A stretch of 12,140 nt of DNA from Fibrobacteres bacterium CG2_30_45_31 (lineage in GTDB: Bacteria > Fibrobacterota > Fibrobacteria > Fibrobacterales > Fibrobacteraceae): contig MNYL01000049.1 in the NCBI GenBank assembly GCA_001873075.1, positions 1-12,140 of the forward strand. Direction: 5' to 3'. The notes beneath the pieces were generated by a model. It saw only the letters and a list, made by a program, of their open reading frames with translations. It made no database searches and was not told the origin of the DNA. Every line of letters starts with the position of its first letter. Position 1 is the first letter of the stretch. Of the stretch, positions 1 to 7,132 are shown in pieces. A program made the translations under genes and the position numbers.

Positions 1-206
1 TCATAATCGTGAGGATTCGGATGGGTGACGCTCGAAATGTAACACACAGGAATTCCCTTTTCACGCGCCAGCAGTGCAGCGCCGCTGTGATTGCTATTCG
101 TAATCAGGAATTCACAGGAAGCGTCCAAACTGCCATCGGCAACGTGGTCCAATAAGGCCCGGAAATTGCTCCCGCCACCGGAAGCCATAACACCAAAAGT
201 AAACAT
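1..206 (-). CDS. purN: Phosphoribosylglycinamide formyltransferase, N-terminal part (runs off the window)
   Basis: The visible 68 codons read from an ATG at 206 towards position 1 and give the start of a GAR transformylase, which transfers a formyl group from 10-formyl-THF to GAR in the third step of de novo purine synthesis (cytosolic). The first beta strand is followed by the phosphate-binding loop A-S-G-G-G-S-N-F (residues 8-15), then a segment equivalent to the 'S-N-x-x-A-x-A-L-x-x-A' region (T-N-S-N-H-S-G-A-A-L-L-A-R) and the G-I-P strand, all in the expected spacing. The next in-frame ATG (residue 7) would delete the first strand, so 206 is preferred. The frame is open to a stop at about 250 but contains no other start codon. 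No clear Shine-Dalgarno is seen: the start lies about 12 nt after a terminator-like hairpin. The C-terminal two thirds, including the catalytic Asp, are outside the window. Confidence 0.85.
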   Translation of the reverse strand, partial: MFTFGVMASGGGSNFRALLDHVADGSLDASCEFLITNSNHSGAALLAREKGIPVCYISSVTHPNPHDY

Positions 207-217
207 GAGGCCAAAGA

Positions 218-244
218 TAAAAAAGAAGGGCGCAGAAAACGCCC
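218..244 (-). terminator. Rho-independent terminator-like hairpin, possibly a purN attenuator
   Basis: Read on the minus strand, a GGGCG arm (244-240) and a CGCCC arm (232-228) enclose a 7-nt loop and are followed by a T-rich run down to about 218. It could end the cluster that finishes at 425. However, it lies only 12 nt before the purN ATG, which leaves no room for a separate purN promoter downstream. Attenuation of purN is therefore a second reading. A second hairpin (AGGGGT/ACCCCT arms, 245-259) lies directly upstream. Confidence 0.55.
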
Positions 245-275
245 ACCCCTAAAAGGGGTTACGAGAACAGACCAC

Positions 276-303
276 CATATAAAGACAAAAGGCGGGAACG
301 CAA
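276..303 (-). promoter_or_regulatory. purN: Candidate sigma-70-like promoter for purN
   Basis: On the minus strand TTGCGT (303-298) is followed after 16 nt by TATATG (281-276). Initiation here would give a leader of roughly 60 nt holding both hairpins between 228 and 259. The match to consensus is partial and promoter rules in Fibrobacterota are poorly known, so this is only a candidate. Confidence 0.25.
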
Positions 304-424
304 CTACGAAGTGAGTCGGTCCAAAGTTTTTGTCCGCCGTCTTACCGTACTTTAAGCATCGCTATAGTACCGGAAACCCAGCGAAGAAACATCAGACTTC
401 GCGAAGCTCCCTCGACTGCGGCTT

Positions 425-1714
425 TTATTGCCAGGTCGCGGTCAGGAGTCCCATGGATGTCGCCGAGCTTTCCACCCACACAATCCGATTGCCCAGAAAA
501 CGCACTCCGGCACTATGACCTTCACCGCTGACAAGAATTGTCTCTCCCTCTGCACTGTTAAAATCATAATACCAGAGGTCGCCATTTCCTGTACGCTGAT
601 CTTCCCAGACCACTTTAGACCCCGACACATACGGATTGGTGCGGAACCCCGTGGAACTGCTGAGATTCAGAATTGTCTGTGTTGAAATCTGATAAGCGCG
701 AATCACCGCATCGGTGGAATTCGGATATTCTTCCCATACAAGCCAGTCCCCATCGACAGAAGGACGATCCTGATGATGGGCACTGGTCACAGGATAAGTG
801 ATAGTGCCGGAATTTAAATTCATCAAAGCAATTTTTCCCACGGTGGCTTCGGACGCATATTCAACCCAAGCCAGGTACCCTTCAGAAGCCTCCAGACGCG
901 CCCGATACGAACTCATCTCCGAGGTCAAGGTATCAATGGCTCCCCCATCCCAACTCTGAAAAAGAATTCGGCCTTTCAATGAAGTGTCGCTGGAACCTGT
1001 TCCTGTTCCTCCGCGCCCGCTCCCGGAAGCACTGACCGTCCCGTAATCCACCCAGAATATTCCTTCGTTATTGGACGCAATGAATTCCTTATAGTTAGAA
1101 GCAGGAGTGCCCAGCGGAACCGATTCATTCGACTGAATGGTCCACGAACTGTTCGCCTGAAACAGCGTTGCAGAGTATGTTTCCGTGGCAGTAAGATAGG
1201 CATAATACAAAGTATTTTCTGAAGCAATCCAGCTGGAAGAACCCGCCCAGCTCACCTGCAACACCCCGAGCGATCCATCAGACTTTGTCTGCACAATGTG
1301 GATTCCGTCCTCGGAAAGAGACGGAAGTTCAATGGTATTGAGTGTGGTCAGTACCTGGAAATTACTCAGCACCACTGCTACAGAAGAAGAGCTTTCCTGT
1401 ACCATGCTGGAAAGCCCCATTTCCATTGATGAAGAACTTATTGGTACTCCACTGGATAATGAGCTCACGTTGGAGGAAGAGTTCCCATCCTCACTTAACG
1501 ACGAACTGGAATTCTGATCAATGAGATCCAGCAGATCTTCGCTCGCCGAAGACCCCGCTTCTGCCGAAGATCCGGAAGACGTCACTACAACGGAAGAAGA
1601 AAGAGAGGAGGATGCAGATTCAGAAGCCGCCGTGACGGCGACATCATTTCCACAGGCAGCGAGCAGGGTGACAAAAGCGACACCACTGAGATAGACGTGA
1701 AATTTATTTTTCAT
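425..1714 (-). CDS. Ser-rich surface lipoprotein with TolB-like beta-propeller repeats
   Basis: A 429-residue exported lipoprotein. Residues 1-20 form a signal peptide ending in a lipobox (L-L-A-A before Cys21). G22 follows the Cys, which would favour outer-membrane sorting if the E. coli rule holds. Residues about 31-111 are a low-complexity linker of serine runs broken by Glu, Val and Gly, the type of linker seen in many secreted Fibrobacter proteins. From about 118 to the end there are repeated blades of the form 'P-x-V-x-G-x-x-V/L-V-W-E-D/E' followed by 'L-W-Y-Y-D-F' or 'I-R-A-Y-Q-I' strands, as in TolB-type propellers. The start at 1714 overlaps the GH26-like stop by 4 bp (ATGA) and has a GGAG about 9 nt upstream. 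It is the last gene of the cluster, so a role at the cell surface in binding or handling the exported glycan is inferred. Catalytic function is not indicated. Confidence 0.75.
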   Translation of the reverse strand: MKNKFHVYLSGVAFVTLLAACGNDVAVTAASESASSSLSSSVVVTSSGSSAEAGSSASEDLLDLIDQNSSSSLSEDGNSSSNVSSLSSGVPISSSSMEMGLSSMVQESSSSVAVVLSNFQVLTTLNTIELPSLSEDGIHIVQTKSDGSLGVLQVSWAGSSSWIASENTLYYAYLTATETYSATLFQANSSWTIQSNESVPLGTPASNYKEFIASNNEGIFWVDYGTVSASGSGRGGTGTGSSDTSLKGRILFQSWDGGAIDTLTSEMSSYRARLEASEGYLAWVEYASEATVGKIALMNLNSGTITYPVTSAHHQDRPSVDGDWLVWEEYPNSTDAVIRAYQISTQTILNLSSSTGFRTNPYVSGSKVVWEDQRTGNGDLWYYDFNSAEGETILVSGEGHSAGVRFLGNRIVWVESSATSMGLLTATWQ

Positions 1715-2832
1715 GGTAAATAACTCCGTAATGCGGCTTTCGGCCGAAGTGAGAATAAAGTATCGAATTGTTCCCGCTGAATCAGGCTATCCACACCTCT
1801 GATCTCAGAAAGACTCCAATTGATGGGAAGACCCGTTGCTGTGCGCCCTGTCGGAATATCAAAAAGAACCAGTGCTTTTAACTCCGGCAAGTCCCTGTTG
1901 CGTAGCGCGCGGAACATATCTCGAATCCAATCTGCTTTGCTGCCCCCTGCAGAGCTCGTACCCACTTCAGCAGCGAACATAGGCACACCCAAAGAACGAT
2001 ACTGATCCACATAAAGTTTTGCGAGACTGTAAAAATCAATCCAGGTTCCCTGTTCCGAAAGGGACCCGTAATTGAACAGATCAAGCCCAATCCAATCCAC
2101 CTGATCCTTGCCCGGGAAAAACGCCGAATCGAGTAGCCCGAAAGGAGTCCATACAAATGAAACATTCCGAGCTCCCTCTTCCATGAACAGAGAACGAATG
2201 CGTTTCCATGCGGAGCCATACATTTCAGGCGTATTCCCGTAAGCTGAAGTCCAGGGATAAAGCGGATTCGTGGGTTCATGAGCGATACGCAGCAAAAGAG
2301 GAGAGCCATACCTGGCAGCACCGCGCGCCCATTCCCGGATATAAGCATCCAGTTTCCCCGAAGCAATCAAAGCGAGGGACTTCTGCGGTTCCTTTGAACC
2401 GTAACGTACAAATTCACTCAGCCAGGGTTCCCATGTCACCATGGGCGTGTATCCCGCCTTGCGCATATTATATAAGGCCTCTGTGGGAAACGCATGCAAA
2501 GGCCCTTCCCCCCACGCCTGGTAAAAGGAAATGAGAGAAACCCGCCCGCCAAACGTGGACTGCAATTCATCCATTCCATAAAGGCTCTGCGGTAATTCAG
2601 GACGCGTGGCCCCAAGTGCCATTTTTCCAGGCTCCGGATTTTCGAGTGTATGGGCATCCGTAACCATCCGGCAAATCACCTGCCGGAACCAGATTTCCGC
2701 TAAAGCAGGTTCGCCCCACTTTTTAAGCGGAAAATAGGCTGCGACCACAATCAAAAGAAAAAGAAAAAACGAACGGATCGAAGGTCCCGGCGGTAATTTC
2801 AATGGGCGGTCAGCGATGTTCTTTTGAATCAT
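1711..2832 (-). CDS. Membrane-anchored GH26-like glycoside hydrolase
   Basis: A 373-residue protein with one hydrophobic segment at residues 21-36 behind a basic N-terminus. This predicts a signal anchor with the catalytic domain in the periplasm. The rest resembles GH26 (beta-mannanase, lichenase and related enzymes). R182-I-A-H185-E186-P carries the expected acid/base Glu preceded by the family His. A 'N-V-x-F-V-W-T-P' strand (223-230), 'F-F-P-G-K-D-Q-V-D-W-I-G-L-D' (238-251), and A288-E289-V-G with the likely nucleophile Glu follow, then 'K-A-D-W-I'. Both catalytic carboxylates are thus present. It overlaps the GT2 gene end by 23 bp and has a strong GGGGGAG just before the ATG. A glycoside hydrolase beside a polymer synthase recalls BcsZ (GH8) in cellulose operons, so trimming or quality control of the nascent polymer is inferred. 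Substrate (mannan, mixed-linkage glucan or other) cannot be read from sequence. Confidence 0.75.
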   Translation of the reverse strand: MIQKNIADRPLKLPPGPSIRSFFLFLLIVVAAYFPLKKWGEPALAEIWFRQVICRMVTDAHTLENPEPGKMALGATRPELPQSLYGMDELQSTFGGRVSLISFYQAWGEGPLHAFPTEALYNMRKAGYTPMVTWEPWLSEFVRYGSKEPQKSLALIASGKLDAYIREWARGAARYGSPLLLRIAHEPTNPLYPWTSAYGNTPEMYGSAWKRIRSLFMEEGARNVSFVWTPFGLLDSAFFPGKDQVDWIGLDLFNYGSLSEQGTWIDFYSLAKLYVDQYRSLGVPMFAAEVGTSSAGGSKADWIRDMFRALRNRDLPELKALVLFDIPTGRTATGLPINWSLSEIRGVDSLIQREQFDTLFSLRPKAALRSYLP

Positions 2833-4306
2833 AACTCCCCCAGTTGTATTTCGGAAATAAAGCGATCACCGTCACGGGAACCATCACGAGTACATTCAGC
2901 AAGGCAAGGGAAATCATCCACCAGGTTCCCCCATCCAGACGATAATACGCAAAGAGCGCATAAGCCACCGCGAGTAACGATAACCCTATGGCAATCAAAT
3001 TGGGCAGCACCAGCATCGGCATGGCACGGCGATCCGAATTTTTGGGCGTAGGAATATATTCCACTCGCCGATGCAACAATCCCGAGAGCAAACTCATGCA
3101 GGAGACATACCAGGACGCTTTTTCGAGGGTAAGAGAACGCCACGGAAAACGTTTTTCACTGGGATGGGTATAGAAACGACTCATGAAGCGATAAGTAAGC
3201 AAGGTGCAGATCGCATAGGGAGCCAAATGCAGTATAAAATCCTGTAGCGAAAATTCCACCGCATATTTCTGAGCAAACAGAAAATAAATGGGAAGCAGCA
3301 ACATCAGGAGCGTAGCGAGCCCATTGAAATAGAAGGTCCCTGCATTGAAATAATGAATACGCTCTACCCCATTGAATTTGCGGAAAAGTTTCGGATATTC
3401 ACGAAATAAAATTTCAAACATGCCCGTGGCCCATTTGACCTGTTGTTTGAAAAAGGAGCCCAGGTCCTCAGGCACCAGGCCCTCCGTGCCACGGTAAGGC
3501 AAATAAGCCGACCGCCAGCCTTCAGCATGCAAGCGCATACTGGTGAGGGCATCTTCCGCTAAGTGTTCCGCATGACCGCCGATGGAATCCAGCGCTTTGC
3601 GTCGAAAAATACAGTTAGCCCCAATGGCCGTGGGAATACCCAATCCGTGTAGGGACATGAGCGTAGGCCCGTAAAAGCTGAAAGTCTGCTCCGCCGCCGC
3701 ATTTGCTACAAAAGAATTTCCGGTATTGTAATAGGCCTGTACCACCTGAACAAATCCGATTTGTGAATTTTCAAAAAAAGGCAGCACTCGGGAAAGCATA
3801 TCCGGACGGGGCCTGTGATCGGGATCGATAATAAAAACAATTTCCGCATCACTCAAAGTTCGAAGGCAATAGTTTACCTTACCCGCCTTCGCTCCGGGAA
3901 TATTGCGACAATCGACATGAGTCACTCCCAGCCGCGCACACAGTTCCATAAGTTGAGAATCATTACCCCCATCTAAAAGAAAAGTTCGATGCGGCCATTC
4001 CATCGCCTGAATTTTTGTGAGGCTTTCCTCGAACATGGCAAAAGGCTCGCCAGGCATGGCTGTGGTCAGGACATCTACACGATACGTCACTGTTTCGGGC
4101 AAAGAGGGGGTACTGGAGGGCGTCATAAAATAAATCAGGGCCCAGTTCGCAAGGCTTCGGTAGATTCCCCAAAAAATAGCGACCGTCAAAATGGGAAACC
4201 AAAAGGAATCGCGTCTCGCTTCGCTGAAAAACCAGAAATCAGCAAACCACAGACTCGACAAAAAACCGGCGGCAATCAACAAGCGTAAAATCAACTTATC
4301 CATCAT
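2810..4306 (-). CDS. Processive family-2 glycosyltransferase, cellulose-synthase type, integral membrane
   Basis: A 498-residue polysaccharide synthase. Two N-terminal membrane segments (about 5-25 and 35-62) precede a cytosolic GT-A domain, followed by about four or five C-terminal membrane segments. The motifs of processive GT2 enzymes are in order: first Asp in L-L-D-G-G (D112), D-P-D-H (161-164, metal/nucleotide), A-E-D (250-252, in place of T-E-D, catalytic base) and Q-Q-V-K-W (288-292, in place of Q-x-x-R-W). Compared with BcsA it is short and has no C-terminal PilZ domain, so direct c-di-GMP control is not evident. Start choice: ATG at 4306 forms an ATGA overlap with the TPR gene stop, like other junctions here. 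An upstream in-frame GTG at 4315 would add three residues. Product unknown: a beta-linked glucan, mannan or heteropolymer is possible. Confidence 0.85.
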   Translation of the reverse strand: MMDKLILRLLIAAGFLSSLWFADFWFFSEARRDSFWFPILTVAIFWGIYRSLANWALIYFMTPSSTPSLPETVTYRVDVLTTAMPGEPFAMFEESLTKIQAMEWPHRTFLLDGGNDSQLMELCARLGVTHVDCRNIPGAKAGKVNYCLRTLSDAEIVFIIDPDHRPRPDMLSRVLPFFENSQIGFVQVVQAYYNTGNSFVANAAAEQTFSFYGPTLMSLHGLGIPTAIGANCIFRRKALDSIGGHAEHLAEDALTSMRLHAEGWRSAYLPYRGTEGLVPEDLGSFFKQQVKWATGMFEILFREYPKLFRKFNGVERIHYFNAGTFYFNGLATLLMLLLPIYFLFAQKYAVEFSLQDFILHLAPYAICTLLTYRFMSRFYTHPSEKRFPWRSLTLEKASWYVSCMSLLSGLLHRRVEYIPTPKNSDRRAMPMLVLPNLIAIGLSLLAVAYALFAYYRLDGGTWWMISLALLNVLVMVPVTVIALFPKYNWGSYDSKEHR

Positions 4307-5031
4307 TTCACCCACTGCAATTTGTCAAGACGGAGTCTGGCTTCCGCATGGCGATCATTTAAGTTCAACACGCGCCCGTAAGTTTTCTTCGCTTGTGGAA
4401 AATCACCTTGCCATTCATAGACTTGCCCCAGTTGGAGCAACGCTTCTATCGATTTTCCATCAAGAGCAAGAGCTTGCTCAAGCAATTTTATCGACCCCGA
4501 AAGATCCTTGTCCCAAGCCGTCCACAAAGCAAGATCCAGCAAACAGCGAACGCGCAACCCTTTGCTCGGTTCTTTCGCTCCTAGCACTTTCTGCACTTGT
4601 GCTTTCGCTTCGGGAACCCGGCCGAGCCACGCAAGTACCTGAGCCCTGCGCTCCATCGTTCCCCAAGGCTGAGAAAGCCGGGGAATCGCCTTGTCATAAA
4701 CCTGCAAAGCTTCATTCAAGCGTCCCGCCTGTTCAAAAAGCAAACCCTTCACCCGCAAGGCTTCCGGTCTTTCTGAATGACGCAAATTGCTGATCACCTG
4801 GGTAGCTGTCCGAAAATCTTTTTTCCAGAGACTCGCTTCAGCAACAGCAATCGCTACGGAGTCCTCTTCGGGATGGGCCCGGTAAAGGGGCAACAGATAA
4901 AACAACGTGGAATCCGCATTCCACGCAGCATAATGCTGAAAACCCTGACGGCGGGAATTGTTGAAGTTATCGCCCCAACTCCAGGAAATAAGCACCAGAA
5001 GTAACAACAGAATCGATGAAATAAATTTCAT
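4303..5031 (-). CDS. Periplasmic TPR-repeat protein
   Basis: A 242-residue protein with a Sec signal peptide (hydrophobic residues 5-17, likely cleavage near S-W-S-W-G at 16-20) and no lipobox. The mature part is helical with tetratricopeptide pattern repeats: 'A-L-R-V-K-G-L-L-F-E-Q-A-G-R-L-N-E-A', 'A-Q-V-L-A-W-L-G-R-V-P-E-A', and 'A-L-L-Q-L-G-Q-V-Y-E-W-Q-G-D-F-P-Q-A' near the C-terminus. AAGGAG lies 7 nt before the ATG. TPR scaffolds link synthase to outer-membrane pore in alginate (AlgK), cellulose (BcsC N-terminus) and PNAG (PgaA N-terminus) export. Its position just before the GT2 gene, with a separate barrel gene in the unit, suggests the same role. That role is inferred from context, because TPR domains alone do not define function. 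Confidence 0.75.
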   Translation of the reverse strand: MKFISSILLLLLVLISWSWGDNFNNSRRQGFQHYAAWNADSTLFYLLPLYRAHPEEDSVAIAVAEASLWKKDFRTATQVISNLRHSERPEALRVKGLLFEQAGRLNEALQVYDKAIPRLSQPWGTMERRAQVLAWLGRVPEAKAQVQKVLGAKEPSKGLRVRCLLDLALWTAWDKDLSGSIKLLEQALALDGKSIEALLQLGQVYEWQGDFPQAKKTYGRVLNLNDRHAEARLRLDKLQWVK

Positions 5032-5159
5032 GAAAAACTCCTTACAGGTAAATTCAAAAATTCATTTTCTGCGACCAGAAGCCTATTTCCTTCAGGAACA
5101 TCAGGCTTTGCAAAGCCGATATGAAGCACCACCGGGATAAGAATGGAATCAGAAAACAT
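5028..5159 (-). CDS. Possible 43-residue small ORF between sugar reductase and TPR gene
   Basis: A short frame starts at ATG 5159 and stops at TGA 5030-5028, overlapping the TPR start as ATGA, the junction used elsewhere in this cluster. GGGG at 5174-5171 could serve as a weak ribosome site. The peptide (begins M-F-S-D-S-I-L-I-P, ends L-P-V-R-S-F-S) matches no family known to me and has no signal peptide. Against it: third codon positions are mostly A/T, AGG codons occur, and the DNA contains overlapping inverted repeats that may be RNA structure instead. Treat as speculative. Confidence 0.2.
   Translation of the reverse strand: MFSDSILIPVVLHIGFAKPDVPEGNRLLVAENEFLNLPVRSFS
5079..5117 (-). repeat. 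Overlapping inverted repeats in the reductase-TPR gap
   Basis: A perfect 14-bp palindrome (GGCTTTGCAAAGCC, 5104-5117) shares its AAGCC half with a second hairpin whose arms are 5079-5084 and 5103-5108, with an inner TTCC/GGAA stem (5087-5090 and 5095-5098). In the transcript the two structures would be mutually exclusive. They lie about 50 nt before the TPR start, in the longest gap of the cluster. Confidence 0.45.
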
Positions 5160-5174
5160 TTTTTAGACATCCCC

Positions 5175-6026
5175 TTATGAAAATTGTATGGCGAGAAATC
5201 GGGCTAAGGACCAGGAGGGTTTCCAAGGCAGAAGAGACCTGATTTTAGCCGTATTCAGTGAATAGAAAAAACTCTCCTGATCGCGATACGGAACGGCTCC
5301 GATCTTCAGAAGATCCGGGTGACCACTCAACCTAGCGACCGTGCGCGCCACCTCTGCAATCTGATGAACCTCTTCCGAAGCGAGATTATAAATTCCTCCC
5401 AATTGTTTTTGCAAAATCAGGACTATCGCTAAACAAGCATCTTCCACATGAAGAAAATCCCGTTCCTGCTCACCGGCAGTCATGGGGAAAGAAATACCGG
5501 CCCGCAAAGCATCCATTAACGAACGGAGAAACATCGATGGGGGCGCATCTTCACCATAAAACACAGAAGGTCTGATGATCGTAGTCTTACACCCTGTGAA
5601 AATCTGATGCTCCAATACAACATTTTCAGCAGCAAGTTTACTCCGCGCGTAAGGTTGCGAAGGCAAAAGTGCCGCAGATTCCTCCGCATTTCTGCATTCC
5701 TTTCCGTAGACAAGACCCGTGGAAAGAAATACAATATGCGTACTGGCTTCCACAAAATGGTGAAGGATGTTGCGCGTTCCCTCCACATTCACCTGCCACA
5801 GGCTTTCTTCCGAGCCCTGACCGGGTAACAGTGCCGCCAAATGAACCACCACATCAAACTTCTTTTGACCTGCAAAAGACTGGAGACTTTTTTCATCGGT
5901 GACATCTGCCTTCCATTCAGCTTCAGGGGAACGGCCCAGACGAACCACATTCCAGCCTAAGCGCTGCAACTGCGCCACCAGATGACGCCCCACAAACCCC
6001 GTGCCGCCTGTCACCAATACGTTCAT
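5175..6026 (-). CDS. NAD(P)-dependent epimerase/dehydratase (extended SDR), probable CDP-4-keto-6-deoxyhexose reductase
   Basis: A 283-residue extended short-chain dehydrogenase/reductase acting on nucleotide sugars in the cytosol. It shows the Rossmann loop G-G-T-G-F-V-G (7-13), the 'D-V-V-V-H-L-A-A' strand (58-65), 'N-V-E-G-T-R-N' (80-86), 'S-T-G-L-V-Y-G' (102-108), and catalytic Y126-x-x-x-K130 (P-Y-A-R-S-K). C-terminal 'R-D-F-L-H-V-E-D-A' and 'I-Y-N-L-A-S' segments are typical of sugar epimerases and reductases. It starts in an ATGA overlap with the end of rfbG (6023-6026) and has GGGGAG 9 nt upstream. Coming right after rfbF and rfbG, it most likely reduces or epimerises CDP-4-keto-6-deoxyglucose at C4, as the RfbJ/RfbS enzymes do for abequose and paratose. 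No rfbH is present, so a 6-deoxyhexose is likelier than a 3,6-dideoxyhexose. Exact product is inferred, not shown. Confidence 0.75.
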   Translation of the reverse strand: MNVLVTGGTGFVGRHLVAQLQRLGWNVVRLGRSPEAEWKADVTDEKSLQSFAGQKKFDVVVHLAALLPGQGSEESLWQVNVEGTRNILHHFVEASTHIVFLSTGLVYGKECRNAEESAALLPSQPYARSKLAAENVVLEHQIFTGCKTTIIRPSVFYGEDAPPSMFLRSLMDALRAGISFPMTAGEQERDFLHVEDACLAIVLILQKQLGGIYNLASEEVHQIAEVARTVARLSGHPDLLKIGAVPYRDQESFFYSLNTAKIRSLLPWKPSWSLARFLAIQFS

Positions 6027-7132
6027 AAGGAAACGCTCCCCGTCCAGACTCTCTGCCCTCGGCGAGCTTCTTCGACATAAATTTTCAACTGTTCAAGACT
6101 CATAACCCGTCCGCCATCCAAGAAAGCGCGGTACCATTCCGCAGTGCGGGCAAAGCAAGGTTTTCCGTCCCACACCGGAAACCACTGAAGTTCTCTCTGG
6201 GCAAGCGAACAATCCAGAGTGAGCAACCCCGCTTCATGAGGAGCCGAAGACTGCTCTTCCACACGGCATTGCAATTCAGGCAAACTTTCCCGAAGCAAGC
6301 GCACAACCGTCCCGACATCGCAAACGCCTTCGCTCGCGGGCCCAAAATTCCATGCCTTGGCCATCTCCGTACGGCCCTCCCACAGATGCTCTCCCAGCAA
6401 CAGATAACCCGAAAGCGGTTCCAGTACATGTTCCCACGGGCGTGTGGAACGGGGATTCCGAATAATCGCTTCCCGACCCGTCATCGTCGCACGCATCAAA
6501 TCCGGCACCAGGCGGTCCAGAGCCCAGTCGCCCCCACCGATCACATTGCCCGCACGCGCCGTCGCCATCAGCACGTGATGGGTTTTTCCATAGTCAAGAG
6601 GCGGCCAGAAACTGCGTCTCCAACTTGTCGTCGCAATATCCGCACATGCCTTGGAAGCACTGTAGGGATCATGACCTCCCAAAGGATCGTTTTCACGGTA
6701 TCCCCAGCACCATTCGCGGTTCTCATATACTTTATCTGTAGTAATACTCACCACCGCACGCACACTGTCGCATTCACGGCACGCATCATAAACCATCAAG
6801 GATCCCATCACGTTACTGGAAAAGGTTTCCAGCGGTTTCCGGTAGGATTCGCGGACAATCGGCTGTGCCGCCAGATGAAAAACAATTTCCGGCTGAAAAT
6901 TCTTCACGAATTTTTTAAAAAGAACTTCATCCCTGATATCGCCGCGGCCATCAACTATAGGGAGCCCCAAAAGATCCCAGTGACTCGGTTCCGAAGGCGG
7001 ATCCAGGGAAAAACCCGCGACCGTAGCCCCCAATTCCTGAAGCCAGAGGCAGAGCCAGGATCCTTTAAAACCAGTATGACCCGTAACCAGAACTTTGCGC
7101 CCCGCATAAACACAATGAAACAGATCCTTCAT
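6023..7132 (-). CDS. rfbG: CDP-glucose 4,6-dehydratase
   Basis: Converts CDP-D-glucose to CDP-4-dehydro-6-deoxy-D-glucose (EC 4.2.1.45) with bound NAD. The 369-residue product has the signature V-T-G-H-T-G-F-K-G-S-W (16-26), 'F-H-L-A-A-Q-P-I-V-R-E-S-Y', 'T-T-D-K-V-Y-E-N' followed by the family-specific 'E-N-D-P-L-G-G-H-D-P-Y-S-A-S-K' with the catalytic Tyr/Lys pair, and 'A-R-A-G-N-V-I-G-G-G-D-W-A-x-D-R-L-V-P-D'. These residues separate it from dTDP-glucose dehydratases. Start: ATG 7132 gives an ATGA overlap with the rfbF stop, has GGGGGA about 8 nt upstream, and matches family N-termini. A longer frame from 7177 would add 15 residues inside rfbF and is less likely. Length is near the family norm of about 360. 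Confidence 0.93.
   Translation of the reverse strand: MKDLFHCVYAGRKVLVTGHTGFKGSWLCLWLQELGATVAGFSLDPPSEPSHWDLLGLPIVDGRGDIRDEVLFKKFVKNFQPEIVFHLAAQPIVRESYRKPLETFSSNVMGSLMVYDACRECDSVRAVVSITTDKVYENREWCWGYRENDPLGGHDPYSASKACADIATTSWRRSFWPPLDYGKTHHVLMATARAGNVIGGGDWALDRLVPDLMRATMTGREAIIRNPRSTRPWEHVLEPLSGYLLLGEHLWEGRTEMAKAWNFGPASEGVCDVGTVVRLLRESLPELQCRVEEQSSAPHEAGLLTLDCSLAQRELQWFPVWDGKPCFARTAEWYRAFLDGGRVMSLEQLKIYVEEARRGQRVWTGSVSL

Noticed and set aside
207..424. Known purine, ZTP or PRPP riboswitch upstream of purN
   Set aside because: I could not match the conserved cores of these classes by eye; only generic hairpins are visible (including CTTCGCGAAG at 397-406 and GTACT/AGTAC at 347-370).
1382..1625. 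Repetitive DNA in the lipoprotein gene considered as a repeat array or CRISPR
   Set aside because: It is serine codons of a low-complexity linker, with no constant repeat length or spacers.
4191..4793. A 200-codon plus-strand frame across the TPR and GT2 genes
   Set aside because: Antisense to two genes with clear motifs and signal or membrane segments; its translation looks like low-information shadow sequence.
5056..5170. Alternative 38-codon frame from ATG 5170
   Set aside because: GGGG lies directly against the ATG, the frame does not couple to the TPR start, and the peptide has no recognisable feature.
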